Below, piece after piece: positions 18,980-30,403 of a stretch of 36,716 bases of DNA. A program made the translations under genes and the position numbers. Where the stretch lies: contig SKQU01000345.1 in NCBI GenBank assembly GCA_007118855.1, forward strand, positions 1 through 36,716, given 5' to 3'. This DNA is from Spirochaetaceae bacterium. Lineage in GTDB: Bacteria > Spirochaetota > Spirochaetia > DSM-27196 > SLST01. Below the pieces are notes generated by a model. That model was not told the origin of the DNA, ran no database searches, and saw nothing but the letters and a program-made list of their open reading frames with translations. Positions within the stretch are counted from its first letter, which is position 1, and every line of letters begins with the position of its first letter.

Positions 18980-19322
18980 GCTGCACTCCTGTCTTCTCTA
19001 CGATGATCTCTACTTCATCCGGGGCTTCGCCGGCCATCCGCCGAAGCCCGCTGAGCATGACGTCGGTGACGCCACGCAACCACTCCCCATCGCCTTCCCG
19101 TGAGACGATGTCCACCCGCAACTCACCGGGATGCGGAGCCGAACCGGAGGCGACAATCGCCGGCCGTTCGGCAATCGCGTCGGCACACGACCTGACGAGT
19201 CCCGTGACGGCGGCGCACACGACGCTGCCACCGCGACGACCCGGACCTGCGGAGGCGTGGCCCGACACGCAGACGGATGCAAGGCATCCCTGCTCATCGA
19301 GGCGCGTCCGCACGGCGATCAC
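18969..19322 (-). CDS. prp: Ribosomal-processing cysteine protease Prp
   Basis: The 117-residue protein has the Prp/YsxB signature: catalytic His in V-S-G-H-A and catalytic Cys in V-V-C-A-A-V-T, 14 residues later. In Staphylococcus and relatives Prp removes a short N-terminal extension from L27. The gene lies between rplU and rpmA exactly as in Firmicutes. Its GTG start overlaps the rplU stop (GTGA) and its end overlaps rpmA. Because L27 here has no extension, the substrate is unclear. Confidence 0.9.
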   Translation of the reverse strand: MIAVRTRLDEQGCLASVCVSGHASAGPGRRGGSVVCAAVTGLVRSCADAIAERPAIVASGSAPHPGELRVDIVSREGDGEWLRGVTDVMLSGLRRMAGEAPDEVEIIVEKTGVQHGA

Positions 19323-19633
19323 GTGCCGGTGATCTCCTCGACGCGCAGGACGGTGTACTGCTGCCGGTGACCGTGCGTGCGCCTGTACCGTTTGCGCTTC
19401 TTGTACTTGTGCACGATCACCTTGTCTCCCCGCACCTGATCCTGTACGACGGCCTTGACCTTCGCGCCGGCGACGTAGGGCTCGCCGACCACGACCTTCT
19501 TGTCGTCGCGCAGGAGCAGCACCGTGTCGAACTCGACCACATCACCCTTTTCCGAAGGCACCCGCTGCACGGTGAGCACTCCGCCCTTCTCCGCGCGGTA
19601 CTGGCCGCCCTTGATCTCCACCATTGCGTACAT
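19319..19633 (-). CDS. rplU: 50S ribosomal protein bL21
   Basis: The product is 104 residues, the normal L21 length. It begins M-Y-A-M-V-E-I-K-G-G-Q-Y-R and contains the basic H-K-Y-K-K-R-K-R-Y-R-R-T-x-G-H-R-Q stretch that binds 23S rRNA. The ATG at 19631-19633 has AAGGACG about 5 nt upstream. The open frame extends far upstream through gltD, but only this start gives L21. First gene of the rplU-prp-rpmA-obgE-nadD-LCP-rsfS string. Confidence 0.98.
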   Translation of the reverse strand: MYAMVEIKGGQYRAEKGGVLTVQRVPSEKGDVVEFDTVLLLRDDKKVVVGEPYVAGAKVKAVVQDQVRGDKVIVHKYKKRKRYRRTHGHRQQYTVLRVEEITGT

Positions 19634-19661
19634 AGTTCGTCCTTGATAAGCCCGAGGTAGC

Positions 19662-19695
19662 GCTATAAGTAACCTAGAAACACGGTGAAGGTCAA
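19662..19695 (-). promoter_or_regulatory. Candidate promoter for rplU cluster
   Basis: In the 80-nt gap after gltD, the minus strand has TATAGC (19662-19667) with TTCACC 16 bp upstream (19684-19689) and an adjacent TTGACC (19690-19695). Each box matches the consensus only partly, so the exact hexamers are uncertain. Confidence 0.35.
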
Positions 19696-19713
19696 GGTCC
19701 GTGTCGCACCCGC

Positions 19714-21205
19714 CTACGCCGGCAGCCGCGCGAGGTCGCCCATCAGGGAGCGGTCGATCCGGGACGCGGCTCCCCGCCCCTCCTTGATCGCCCAGACGAC
19801 GAGGCTCTGGCCGCGACGCGCGTCGCCGGCGGCGAAGACCTTCTCCTTGCTGGTGGAGAATCGTCCGTATTCGGCCGCGACGTTGGTTCGCGGATCGCGC
19901 TCCACACCCATCATGTCCAGCAGCTCCTGCTCGGGACCCAGGAAACCGAGCGCGAGGAGCACGAGATCGGCCTTCCACTCCTCCTCGGTGCCCGGCACCT
20001 CCTCGAAGAAAGGCCGCTCGCCCCGGGGTCTGCGCCACGCGACCCGGACGGTCCGCACGGCCCTCACGCGTCCGGCCCCATCGCCGAGGAACTCCTTCGT
20101 CATGATCGAATACTCTCTTGGGTCTCGCCCAAAGAGCGCGTCGGCTTCCTCGTGGCCGTAATCCTGACTGTAGAGCCGAGGGTAGGTGGGCCACGGATAC
20201 TGTTCGTCGCGTACGGCGGCCGGCTTCGGCAGCAGCTCGAAGTTCCACAGGCCCGAGCATCCGTGGCGAACGGAGGTGCCTATGCAGTCATTGCCGGTGT
20301 CGCCTCCGCCGATCACGACGACCTGTTTCCCGGCGGTGGAGATGGTCCCCCCGTTTCCCACCGGACCGACGCCGTGTCCGGTATCTATCTGCCCGGAATC
20401 GAGCAGGCTCTTCGTACTCGCGTGAAGGAACTCCATCGCGAAATGCACGCCGGCGAGCTCTCGTCCAGGTACCGGGAGATCACGGGGCACGGTCGCCCCG
20501 CAGGCGAGGAGCACCGCGTCGAAGTCGCGGACGAGCTCATTCGGGTCAACGTCCCGCCCGACGCAGGTGTTGACCACGAACTCCACACCCTCGGCCGCCA
20601 TGATCGCGTTGCGTCGCTCGACCAGACGCTTGTCGAGCTTCATATTCGGGATGCCGTACATGAGCAGCCCGCCTATACGGTCGGAGCGCTCGTACACGGT
20701 CACAAGGTGTCCGGCCTTGTTGAGCTCGTCGGCCGCGGCGAGTCCGGCGGGCCCGCTGCCGACGATCGCGACACGCTTTCCGGTCCGGCTCTGCGGAGGC
20801 CGTGGTTTCATCAGGCCGGACTCGTAGGCGCGGTCGATGATCGTGCACTCGTTGTCCTTGATGGTCACGGCCGGCTCGTTGATGCCGAGTACGCATGCGG
20901 TCTCGCATGGGGCCGGACAGACTCTTCCAGTGTACTCGGGGAAGTTGTTGGTCTTCAGCAGCCGCCAGAACGCGTCTTCCCACTTGCCGCGGTAGATCAT
21001 GTCGTTCCACTCGGGAATGAGGTTGTCCACCGGACATCCGTAGCTCGACTGGCAGAACGGAACTCCACAGTCCATGCATCGTGCGCCCTGCTCTGCTCGT
21101 TCTTCGTCGTCGAGGTGTTCGTGAAACTCCAGGAAATCGCGCACGCGCTCGTCAGGAGCGCGATCGGTGACGGTCTTGCGCTGGTATTCGATGAAGCCGG
21201 TCGGC

Positions 21206-21213
<8 letters not shown>
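19714..21213 (-). CDS. gltD: Glutamate synthase small subunit (NADPH, beta)
   Basis: The 499-residue protein has an N-terminal ferredoxin-like part whose cysteines bind [4Fe-4S] clusters ([12 protein letters not shown], and C-P-A-P-C-E-T-A-C). An FAD domain follows with [12 protein letters not shown], then an NADPH domain with G-G-G-D-T-G-N-D-C. It passes electrons from NADPH to the large subunit. The ATG overlaps the gltB end by 8 nt (CATGGGTAA), so subunit translation is coupled. Length and motifs are standard for GltD. Confidence 0.97.
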
Positions 21214-25762
<4,549 letters not shown>

Positions 25763-25820
25763 GCAGGCTCCTTTGCCCGGCTCGACACCACGGATGCATA
25801 AATATCGAGCCTGGGGGGAT

Positions 25821-25850
25821 ATTCTTACAGAGATCCTACCGAAAGGTCAA
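25821..25850 (-). promoter_or_regulatory. gltB: Candidate gltBD promoter
   Basis: On the minus strand -35 TTGACC (25845-25850, five of six) is followed after 18 bp by AAGAAT (25821-25826, four of six). It would give a leader of roughly 50 nt before the gltB ATG. GTAGG/CCTAC half-sites flank the -35 on both sides. Confidence 0.45.
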
Positions 25851-25900
25851 GTGCTACATGCGTGTAGGAGCCATATTCCCATTTCCTACCTATTCGTAGG
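25834..25900. repeat. Cluster of CCTAC/GTAGG inverted half-sites upstream of gltB
   Basis: On the plus strand the elements are CCTAC (25835-25839), CTACA-TGCG-TGTAG (25854-25867), and CCTAC-CTATTC-GTAGG (25885-25900). Two are inverted repeats and the third is a single half-site inside the promoter spacer. The arrangement looks like operators for a dimeric regulator of gltBD, which is an inference. Confidence 0.5.
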
Positions 25901-25905
25901 TTGAC

Positions 25906-25920
25906 GTATCATTATGATAC
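25906..25920. repeat. 15-bp palindrome just after the argS stop
   Basis: GTATCAT-T-ATGATAC has perfect 7-bp arms. It is AT-rich, lacks a following T-tract, and begins one base beyond the argS stop codon. It could be an operator at about -70 of gltB or a weak 3' hairpin of argS mRNA. Confidence 0.6.
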
Positions 25921-25921
25921 A

Positions 25922-27670
25922 TCACATGATCGCGAGGTACGGGATGTTCAGGAGCTCGAGCCCGTTTCGCAGCACCACGAGAATCGCCCTGGCGAGCCCG
26001 AGCCGTGCGTCGCGCAGCGACGGCTCGGGTGCCGTGAGGATTGGATGGTCGTGGTAGTAGCCGGAGAACGTCTTTGCCAGGTCGTACAGGAAACCGGCGA
26101 TCGCCGCAGGCGAATAGTCGGCTCCGGCCTGTTCCACGACCTGCGGGTAGCGCGCGATCAGACGAACGAGCTCCCACTCGACTTCGGTGTCCAGACGGTC
26201 GGTCTGCACCGCGGACTCCTGCGGCGCCACTCCCTGCTCGTCGGCCTTGCGCAGCATGCTGTTGATACGCGCGCACATGTACTGCAGGTACGGACCGGTA
26301 TTCCCGGTGAACGAGAGCGACTCCTTCGGGTTGAAGATCATGTCCTTCGCCGGCGTCACCTGAAGCAGGTAGTAGTGAAGCGCGCCGATCGCGACCGCAT
26401 GCGCCGTCGCCGCCACGTCTCCCACCGCCTCCTCGCGATCCTTGGCGCGGATCTCGGTGACGGCAAGCTCCCGCAACTCGGCAATCAGATCGTCGGCGTC
26501 GACCACCGTTCCCTCCCTGCTCTTCATCCGGCCGTCAGGGAGGTTCACCATGCCGTAGGACAGGTGGTGGAGCTGACCGGCCCACTCGTAGCCGAGCAGG
26601 CCCAACACGTGGAAGAGCACCCGGAAGTGGTAGTTCTGCTCGCTCGCGACGACGTAGATCATACGGTCGAACGGCCAGTCTCTGTAGCGCGCGATCACCG
26701 TGCCGATGTCCTGGGTCACGTAGACCGAGGTTCCGTCCCCACGCAGCAGGATTTTCCGGTCCAGGTTGATCGGGGAGAGATCGACCCAGACCGACCCGTC
26801 GGCCTGCCGGGTGAACACCCCCTCCTCGATGCCGCGAAGCACCTCCGCCTTCCCCGACGTATAGGTTTCGCTCTCAAAGTAGAGCGCGTCGAAGCGAATG
26901 CCGGTCGCCTCGTAGGTCGCCGCATGTCCTTCGAGCACCCAGTCGTTCATCGTGCGCCACAGCGCCACGACCTCTTCGTCGGCGGCTTCCCACTTGCGCA
27001 GCATCTCCCGCGCCCGCTCCTCCACCCCGGGATCCTCTCTGGCCCACTGCTCGTACCTGACGTAGTAGTCGCCCACGAAGGCGTCACCCTTGACCCCGCG
27101 GCGTTCGGGTGTATCGCCGTCCGCGAACTCCTGGTAGGCGAGCATCGACTTGCAGATGTGAATCCCCCGGTCGTTGATCAGGTTGACGCTGCGTACCTGC
27201 GCGCCGCAGGCGGCAAGGATTCGCGAGACGCTCTCGCCGAGCGCGTCGTTGCGCAGATGTCCAAGGTGCAGCGGCTTGTTCGTGTTCGGCGACGAGTATT
27301 CGATCATCACCCGTTCGCCGGCCAGCCGTTCGTTGCGCCCATAGGCACGGTCTGAACAGATGCAGGCGGAGAGTACCGACGAGGCTACCTGCGCCCGGGG
27401 GTAGCGGACGTTGACGTACGGCCCCGCCGCGTGAGCTTCGCCGGCATCGCTGCGACCGAGCCGCGAAACGACCGCCTCCGCGATGAGGGCCGGGCTCATG
27501 CCGAACGTCTTCGCAAAGGGAAACATGGGAAAGGCGAGGTCACCGAGCTCGGTCTTTGGAGGCGTCGCCGGGACGATCTCCGCCTCCGGCGGCTCGATCC
27601 CACGTTCCTCGGCCTCGAGGCGCAGGGCCCTTGCCACGTCCTCTATCCATCGATTCCGGTACTCGTTCAT
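25922..27670 (-). CDS. argS: Arginyl-tRNA synthetase
   Basis: This class I synthetase of 582 residues carries the HIGH-type motif in N-K-P-L-H-L-G-H-L and a KMSKS-type motif in G-R-M-K-S-R-E-G-T. The C-terminal DALR anticodon-binding domain ends in the L-G-L-A-R-A-I-L-V-V-L stretch. The inner ATG at 27668-27670 is preferred: GAAGGA (27679-27684) lies 8 nt upstream, whereas it overlaps the outer ATG at 27679 and cannot serve it. It lies 30 nt after pgeF on the same strand. No intrinsic terminator follows, only a short AT-rich palindrome. Confidence 0.96.
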   Translation of the reverse strand: MNEYRNRWIEDVARALRLEAEERGIEPPEAEIVPATPPKTELGDLAFPMFPFAKTFGMSPALIAEAVVSRLGRSDAGEAHAAGPYVNVRYPRAQVASSVLSACICSDRAYGRNERLAGERVMIEYSSPNTNKPLHLGHLRNDALGESVSRILAACGAQVRSVNLINDRGIHICKSMLAYQEFADGDTPERRGVKGDAFVGDYYVRYEQWAREDPGVEERAREMLRKWEAADEEVVALWRTMNDWVLEGHAATYEATGIRFDALYFESETYTSGKAEVLRGIEEGVFTRQADGSVWVDLSPINLDRKILLRGDGTSVYVTQDIGTVIARYRDWPFDRMIYVVASEQNYHFRVLFHVLGLLGYEWAGQLHHLSYGMVNLPDGRMKSREGTVVDADDLIAELRELAVTEIRAKDREEAVGDVAATAHAVAIGALHYYLLQVTPAKDMIFNPKESLSFTGNTGPYLQYMCARINSMLRKADEQGVAPQESAVQTDRLDTEVEWELVRLIARYPQVVEQAGADYSPAAIAGFLYDLAKTFSGYYHDHPILTAPEPSLRDARLGLARAILVVLRNGLELLNIPYLAIM

Positions 27671-27700
27671 CGGTCTCATCCTTCTCTGGCGGCAGGAGGC

Positions 27701-28429
27701 TCAGCGCGTGGGCGCCGGGCCTACGAGCGCGAGCATCCCGTGATAGCCGGCGCCCTCGCGTCGAAAGCTGCCCAGTTGCGGCGTGCGAAACGTGCAGTGG
27801 TCAACGACCACCGCGACGATGCCGAGGTTGCGCGCGATCGCGACATTCGCGGCGCGCATGTCAAGGTACGCCTGATCGCCGCGGCGAACAACCGCATCGG
27901 CCCCCCACTTCGAGTACTCCAGCGCCCGAGCCTCGTCGACCGCGTACGAGTCGCCGCTGATGCACGGCCCGCAGAGAGCCAGGAGATCAGCGGGCCGGCT
28001 GCCGTAGCGCCGGGCCATCGCGTCCGCCGCGTCACCAAGGATACCCGTGCCGCGCCACCCGGAATGCACGATTCCGTAGGCGCCGGTACGCTCGTCGGCG
28101 AGCAGAATCGGCATGCAGTCGGCGATCCCCACCGCGAGCGTCGGGCCCCGGGGGCCGCTGACGATCCCGTCCCCCCTGGTGCGCGAGTCGGCCGCGGCCG
28201 TACTCCCCCGGGCGAGCAGGTCGTCGGCACACCGGACGATGCGCGAATGGGTCTGGTCGACCATGCAGACATTCGTCGGGTCGAGCCCCATCGTCCGCAG
28301 CGCCGCGCACCGGGTCGCCAGCGAGCGCATGTCGCCCGCGCCAAGGAGCGTCAGGCGGGCCGGATGCGCGAAGGGAAGGTCGACCCACCCGTACGGCTCG
28401 GCCTCAGCAAGCCGGAGCTCGATCCTCAC
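27701..28429 (-). CDS. pgeF: PgeF/YfiH-family (multicopper-oxidase-fold) purine nucleoside phosphorylase / peptidoglycan editing factor
   Basis: The 242-residue protein has the family's metal-site motifs: D-Q-T-H (about residue 59), V-G-I-A-D-C-M-P-I, H-S-G-W-R-G-T and C-G-P-C-I, with R-R near the C-terminus. E. coli YfiH (PgeF) corrects misincorporated L-Ser in peptidoglycan precursors, and related proteins act on purine nucleosides. Older annotation calls them laccase-domain or polyphenol oxidases. Which activity applies here cannot be read from the sequence. The GTG start overlaps the stop of the DUF5312-like gene (GTGA), so they are coupled. Confidence 0.9.
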   Translation of the reverse strand: MRIELRLAEAEPYGWVDLPFAHPARLTLLGAGDMRSLATRCAALRTMGLDPTNVCMVDQTHSRIVRCADDLLARGSTAAADSRTRGDGIVSGPRGPTLAVGIADCMPILLADERTGAYGIVHSGWRGTGILGDAADAMARRYGSRPADLLALCGPCISGDSYAVDEARALEYSKWGADAVVRRGDQAYLDMRAANVAIARNLGIVAVVVDHCTFRTPQLGSFRREGAGYHGMLALVGPAPTR

Positions 28430-30126
28430 GCGCCCTCGATGCTGGTTTCCGCGCCGAGCAGATCCGACAGGATGCCGGCGGCGGCCTTCGAACGCACGTG
28501 CGCGTCTTCCAGTCGTTTCGCAAAGCCCTCGGGCGATCGTCCGCCGAGCTCGCTCAGGTTGGCGACCGTATCATAGCGCCCGCCCACCGTACCGTAGAGC
28601 ACACCCTCGAGAATCTCGCCGATCAGGTGAAAGGTCTCAACGCCGCGGCGCACCATGGCCGACGCCTCGCCGTCGATCGTCGCGACCAGCGACAGCTGAC
28701 GCTCGCGAGCCGCCTCGGCAGGCAGGGTGTCTTGGCCGCTCTGGGCCCACGCCATCCCGAGATCTCCGGTGGGCCGCAGGCGAACCTCCATGTTGGCGAC
28801 GTCGGTCTGCAAGCGCTTCATCGCATGCCATGCGCGATCCATCTCCGCGCGGTTATCCGCCTTGTAGAACTCGCCGTCGCGGTAGAGCGCGCCGATCGGC
28901 GCGGAGAGCTCGCGCTCGCAGAGCTCCATGCTCGCGCGCAGAATCCCCATGGAAAGCGCGTGGCGAGCCGGCTCGTCGAGCCCGCTCGGCGGGTACCCCG
29001 GAAAAGGCTCTGCACCGCGCAGGCCCAGCGTCGAGACGGCGGTACTCACCACCGCGTCCACCCGGCGCTGGTACGAGTAGCGACGCCACGCATCCTCCGC
29101 GCGATCGCGCCAGAATCCCTTCCAGTGAGCAAACCAGTCCTCACCGCCGCCGGCGGCCGTCGGTCGGTAGTGGACGTTCGCGTGCGCGATCCGCACGAGG
29201 TCGGTGAACGGATACCGGCGCCCGAACTCCCTGATCTCCGTGTAGGCGGCCGCGAGCGACTCAACGTGGCGGCGCACGAGCTCCTCGACAACCTCATCAT
29301 CCTCGTCGAGCCGGTCCTGGTTCTGATAGAGCCCGAGCGCCTCGAAGAGAACCGGACTCGGATCCGGGCGCATACCCTCGTAGACCGCCGAAAGACGCGC
29401 GAGCTCTTCGGCGACTCGCGACAGTGGCGCCGGCACCGGCTCGCCCCCGGCCACCGGCTGAAAGACGGCGATGAGCCGGTCGAAGGGGAAGGCGCTCAAG
29501 GTCATCAACTGATGCAGCACGCGCACGTCGGTATAGATGCGCGACCTGATCTGCGGCGACAGCGTCGAGGTGATGGAATCAACCTCGTTCAGCGCCCGCC
29601 GTCTGACATCCGCGTCCTTCAGTTCCGGCTGCGCTGCTCCTATCCCGAACGGGTCGGTGTCCGCGACGAGCCGCTCCTGGACCTCCGGAGCGTGGATCGA
29701 TGCGAGAAAGGCGACGAAGGCGCGCCGCTCTCGCCCCATGACCCGCGCAAGCACTCCGGCAAACCTCCTCGCCCGCTCCGAGAGCCTGCGGAAGTCCTCA
29801 ACCGAGGCGGGGCGGAATGCCAGCTGCACCGTGTCGAATCCGTGCGGGATCGCGGAGGCGACCTTCCTCGCGAGGTCCCGCAGAAGGTACCCCTCCACGA
29901 CCGAGAGCCTGTCCCGACCGGTGAAGAACGCAAGCAGGAAGATCGCGAACCGTCGAAAGAGCCCCATTCTGCGGTACGACTCCTCGAGGTCGATCACCTC
30001 GTCGTCGGGCAGGCCGTCGTCGGGTTCGGCAATCTTGATTGATGAGGCGATGCGCTCGAGCATCGTCTGCCGTTCGCTCGACGAGAGGCGCGCAACGAGC
30101 TTGTCGAAGACGCTGTAGGCGGCCAT
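28426..30126 (-). CDS. Large conserved hypothetical protein, probable DUF5312 family
   Basis: This 566-residue, mainly helical protein is rich in Arg, Ala, Leu and Glu. A short hydrophobic stretch at about residues 56-70 (L-F-R-R-F-A-I-F-L-L-A-F-F) is the only candidate membrane-associated part; there is no signal peptide. The N-terminus (F-D-K-L-V-A-R-L-S-S-S-E-R) and overall character fit DUF5312, a spirochaete-restricted family of unknown function, recalled from memory and not checked. The predicted promoter (30136-30164) would start transcription within a few bases of the ATG, so the mRNA may be nearly leaderless. It is coupled to pgeF through a GTGA overlap and is divergent from the cimA unit. 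Confidence 0.75.
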   Translation of the reverse strand: MAAYSVFDKLVARLSSSERQTMLERIASSIKIAEPDDGLPDDEVIDLEESYRRMGLFRRFAIFLLAFFTGRDRLSVVEGYLLRDLARKVASAIPHGFDTVQLAFRPASVEDFRRLSERARRFAGVLARVMGRERRAFVAFLASIHAPEVQERLVADTDPFGIGAAQPELKDADVRRRALNEVDSITSTLSPQIRSRIYTDVRVLHQLMTLSAFPFDRLIAVFQPVAGGEPVPAPLSRVAEELARLSAVYEGMRPDPSPVLFEALGLYQNQDRLDEDDEVVEELVRRHVESLAAAYTEIREFGRRYPFTDLVRIAHANVHYRPTAAGGGEDWFAHWKGFWRDRAEDAWRRYSYQRRVDAVVSTAVSTLGLRGAEPFPGYPPSGLDEPARHALSMGILRASMELCERELSAPIGALYRDGEFYKADNRAEMDRAWHAMKRLQTDVANMEVRLRPTGDLGMAWAQSGQDTLPAEAARERQLSLVATIDGEASAMVRRGVETFHLIGEILEGVLYGTVGGRYDTVANLSELGGRSPEGFAKRLEDAHVRSKAAAGILSDLLGAETSIEGA

Positions 30127-30135
30127 TGCTCACCA

Positions 30136-30164
30136 ATCGTAGACGGCCGGGGGATCTCGGTCAA
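30136..30164 (-). promoter_or_regulatory. Promoter of the DUF5312-like-pgeF-argS unit
   Basis: On the minus strand TTGACC (30159-30164) and TACGAT (30136-30141) are 17 bp apart, matching five and four of six consensus positions. The predicted +1 falls at about 30127-30130, immediately before the ATG at 30126. Confidence 0.5.
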
Positions 30165-30213
30165 TCTGAATTTCAGGCTGCTGAGTCGCCGGCTTCCTTT
30201 TCTCCGATTGTCC

Positions 30214-30242
30214 TTGACAAACGATGGTCCGGTGCCCATTAT
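30214..30242 (+). promoter_or_regulatory. cimA: Promoter of the cimA attenuator
   Basis: A perfect -35 TTGACA (30214-30219) is followed after 17 bp by CATTAT (30237-30242), four of six with the key A2 and T6 present. The predicted +1 is close to 30249, the G of the leader-peptide GTG. It is divergent from the promoter at 30136-30164. Confidence 0.6.
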
Positions 30243-30248
30243 GACAAG

Positions 30249-30329
30249 GTGACGAACCAGCTCATCATTTCCAGCCGCACTCTCATTATCGACGTGATTA
30301 TTGGAGACGACCACGCGCAGGAAGTGTGA
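30249..30329 (+). CDS. Isoleucine-rich leader peptide of the cimA attenuator
   Basis: A 26-codon ORF from GTG to TGA. Residues are M-T-N-Q-L-I-I-S-S-R-T-L-I-I, then D-V-I-I-G-D-D-H-A-Q-E-V. Ile codons occur as three tandem pairs (30264-30269, 30285-30290, 30297-30302), twice preceded by Leu and once by Val; four of six are ATT although the genome is GC-rich. This composition is that of branched-chain amino-acid leader peptides. The start is uncertain: no ribosome binding site is correctly spaced, and the predicted transcription start coincides with the GTG, so it may be read from a leaderless mRNA. The ORF ends 19 nt before the terminator stem and its last codons supply the antiterminator arm. 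Confidence 0.75.
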   Translation: MTNQLIISSRTLIIDVIIGDDHAQEV

Positions 30330-30365
30330 GCAGAATCTGCTGGGGCAGAGGCCGCCTTCCTGACG
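30316..30365 (+). promoter_or_regulatory. cimA: Antiterminator of the cimA attenuator
   Basis: CAGGAAG (30318-30324), inside leader codons 24-26, is complementary to CTTCCTG (30356-30362). Bulging A30363 adds pairs 30317-30364 and 30316-30365. The helix uses the inner arm and loop of the terminator, so the two structures exclude each other. A small hairpin, AGCAG-AAT-CTGCT (30329-30341), fits in the antiterminator loop. A ribosome stalled at the Ile codons leaves CAGGAAG free; one at the stop codon covers it. Confidence 0.65.
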
Positions 30366-30382
30366 GGAGGCGGCCTTTTTTT
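30349..30382 (+). terminator. cimA: Attenuator terminator before cimA
   Basis: AGGCCGCCTTCC (30349-30360) pairs with GGGAGGCGGCCT (30365-30376) over 12 bp with one G-U pair and a TGAC loop. Seven T (30376-30382) follow. The cimA ribosome binding site AAGGAGG begins at 30391, so the terminator lies between promoter and gene, as in an attenuator. Confidence 0.92.
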
Positions 30383-30403
30383 GGTCTGCAAAGGAGGACA
30401 GAT

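Noticed and set aside
30214-30403. T-box riboswitch upstream of cimA
   Set aside because: No T-box consensus sequence or specifier stem is present; the leader is only about 150 nt and holds an Ile-rich ORF, which fits ribosome-mediated attenuation better.
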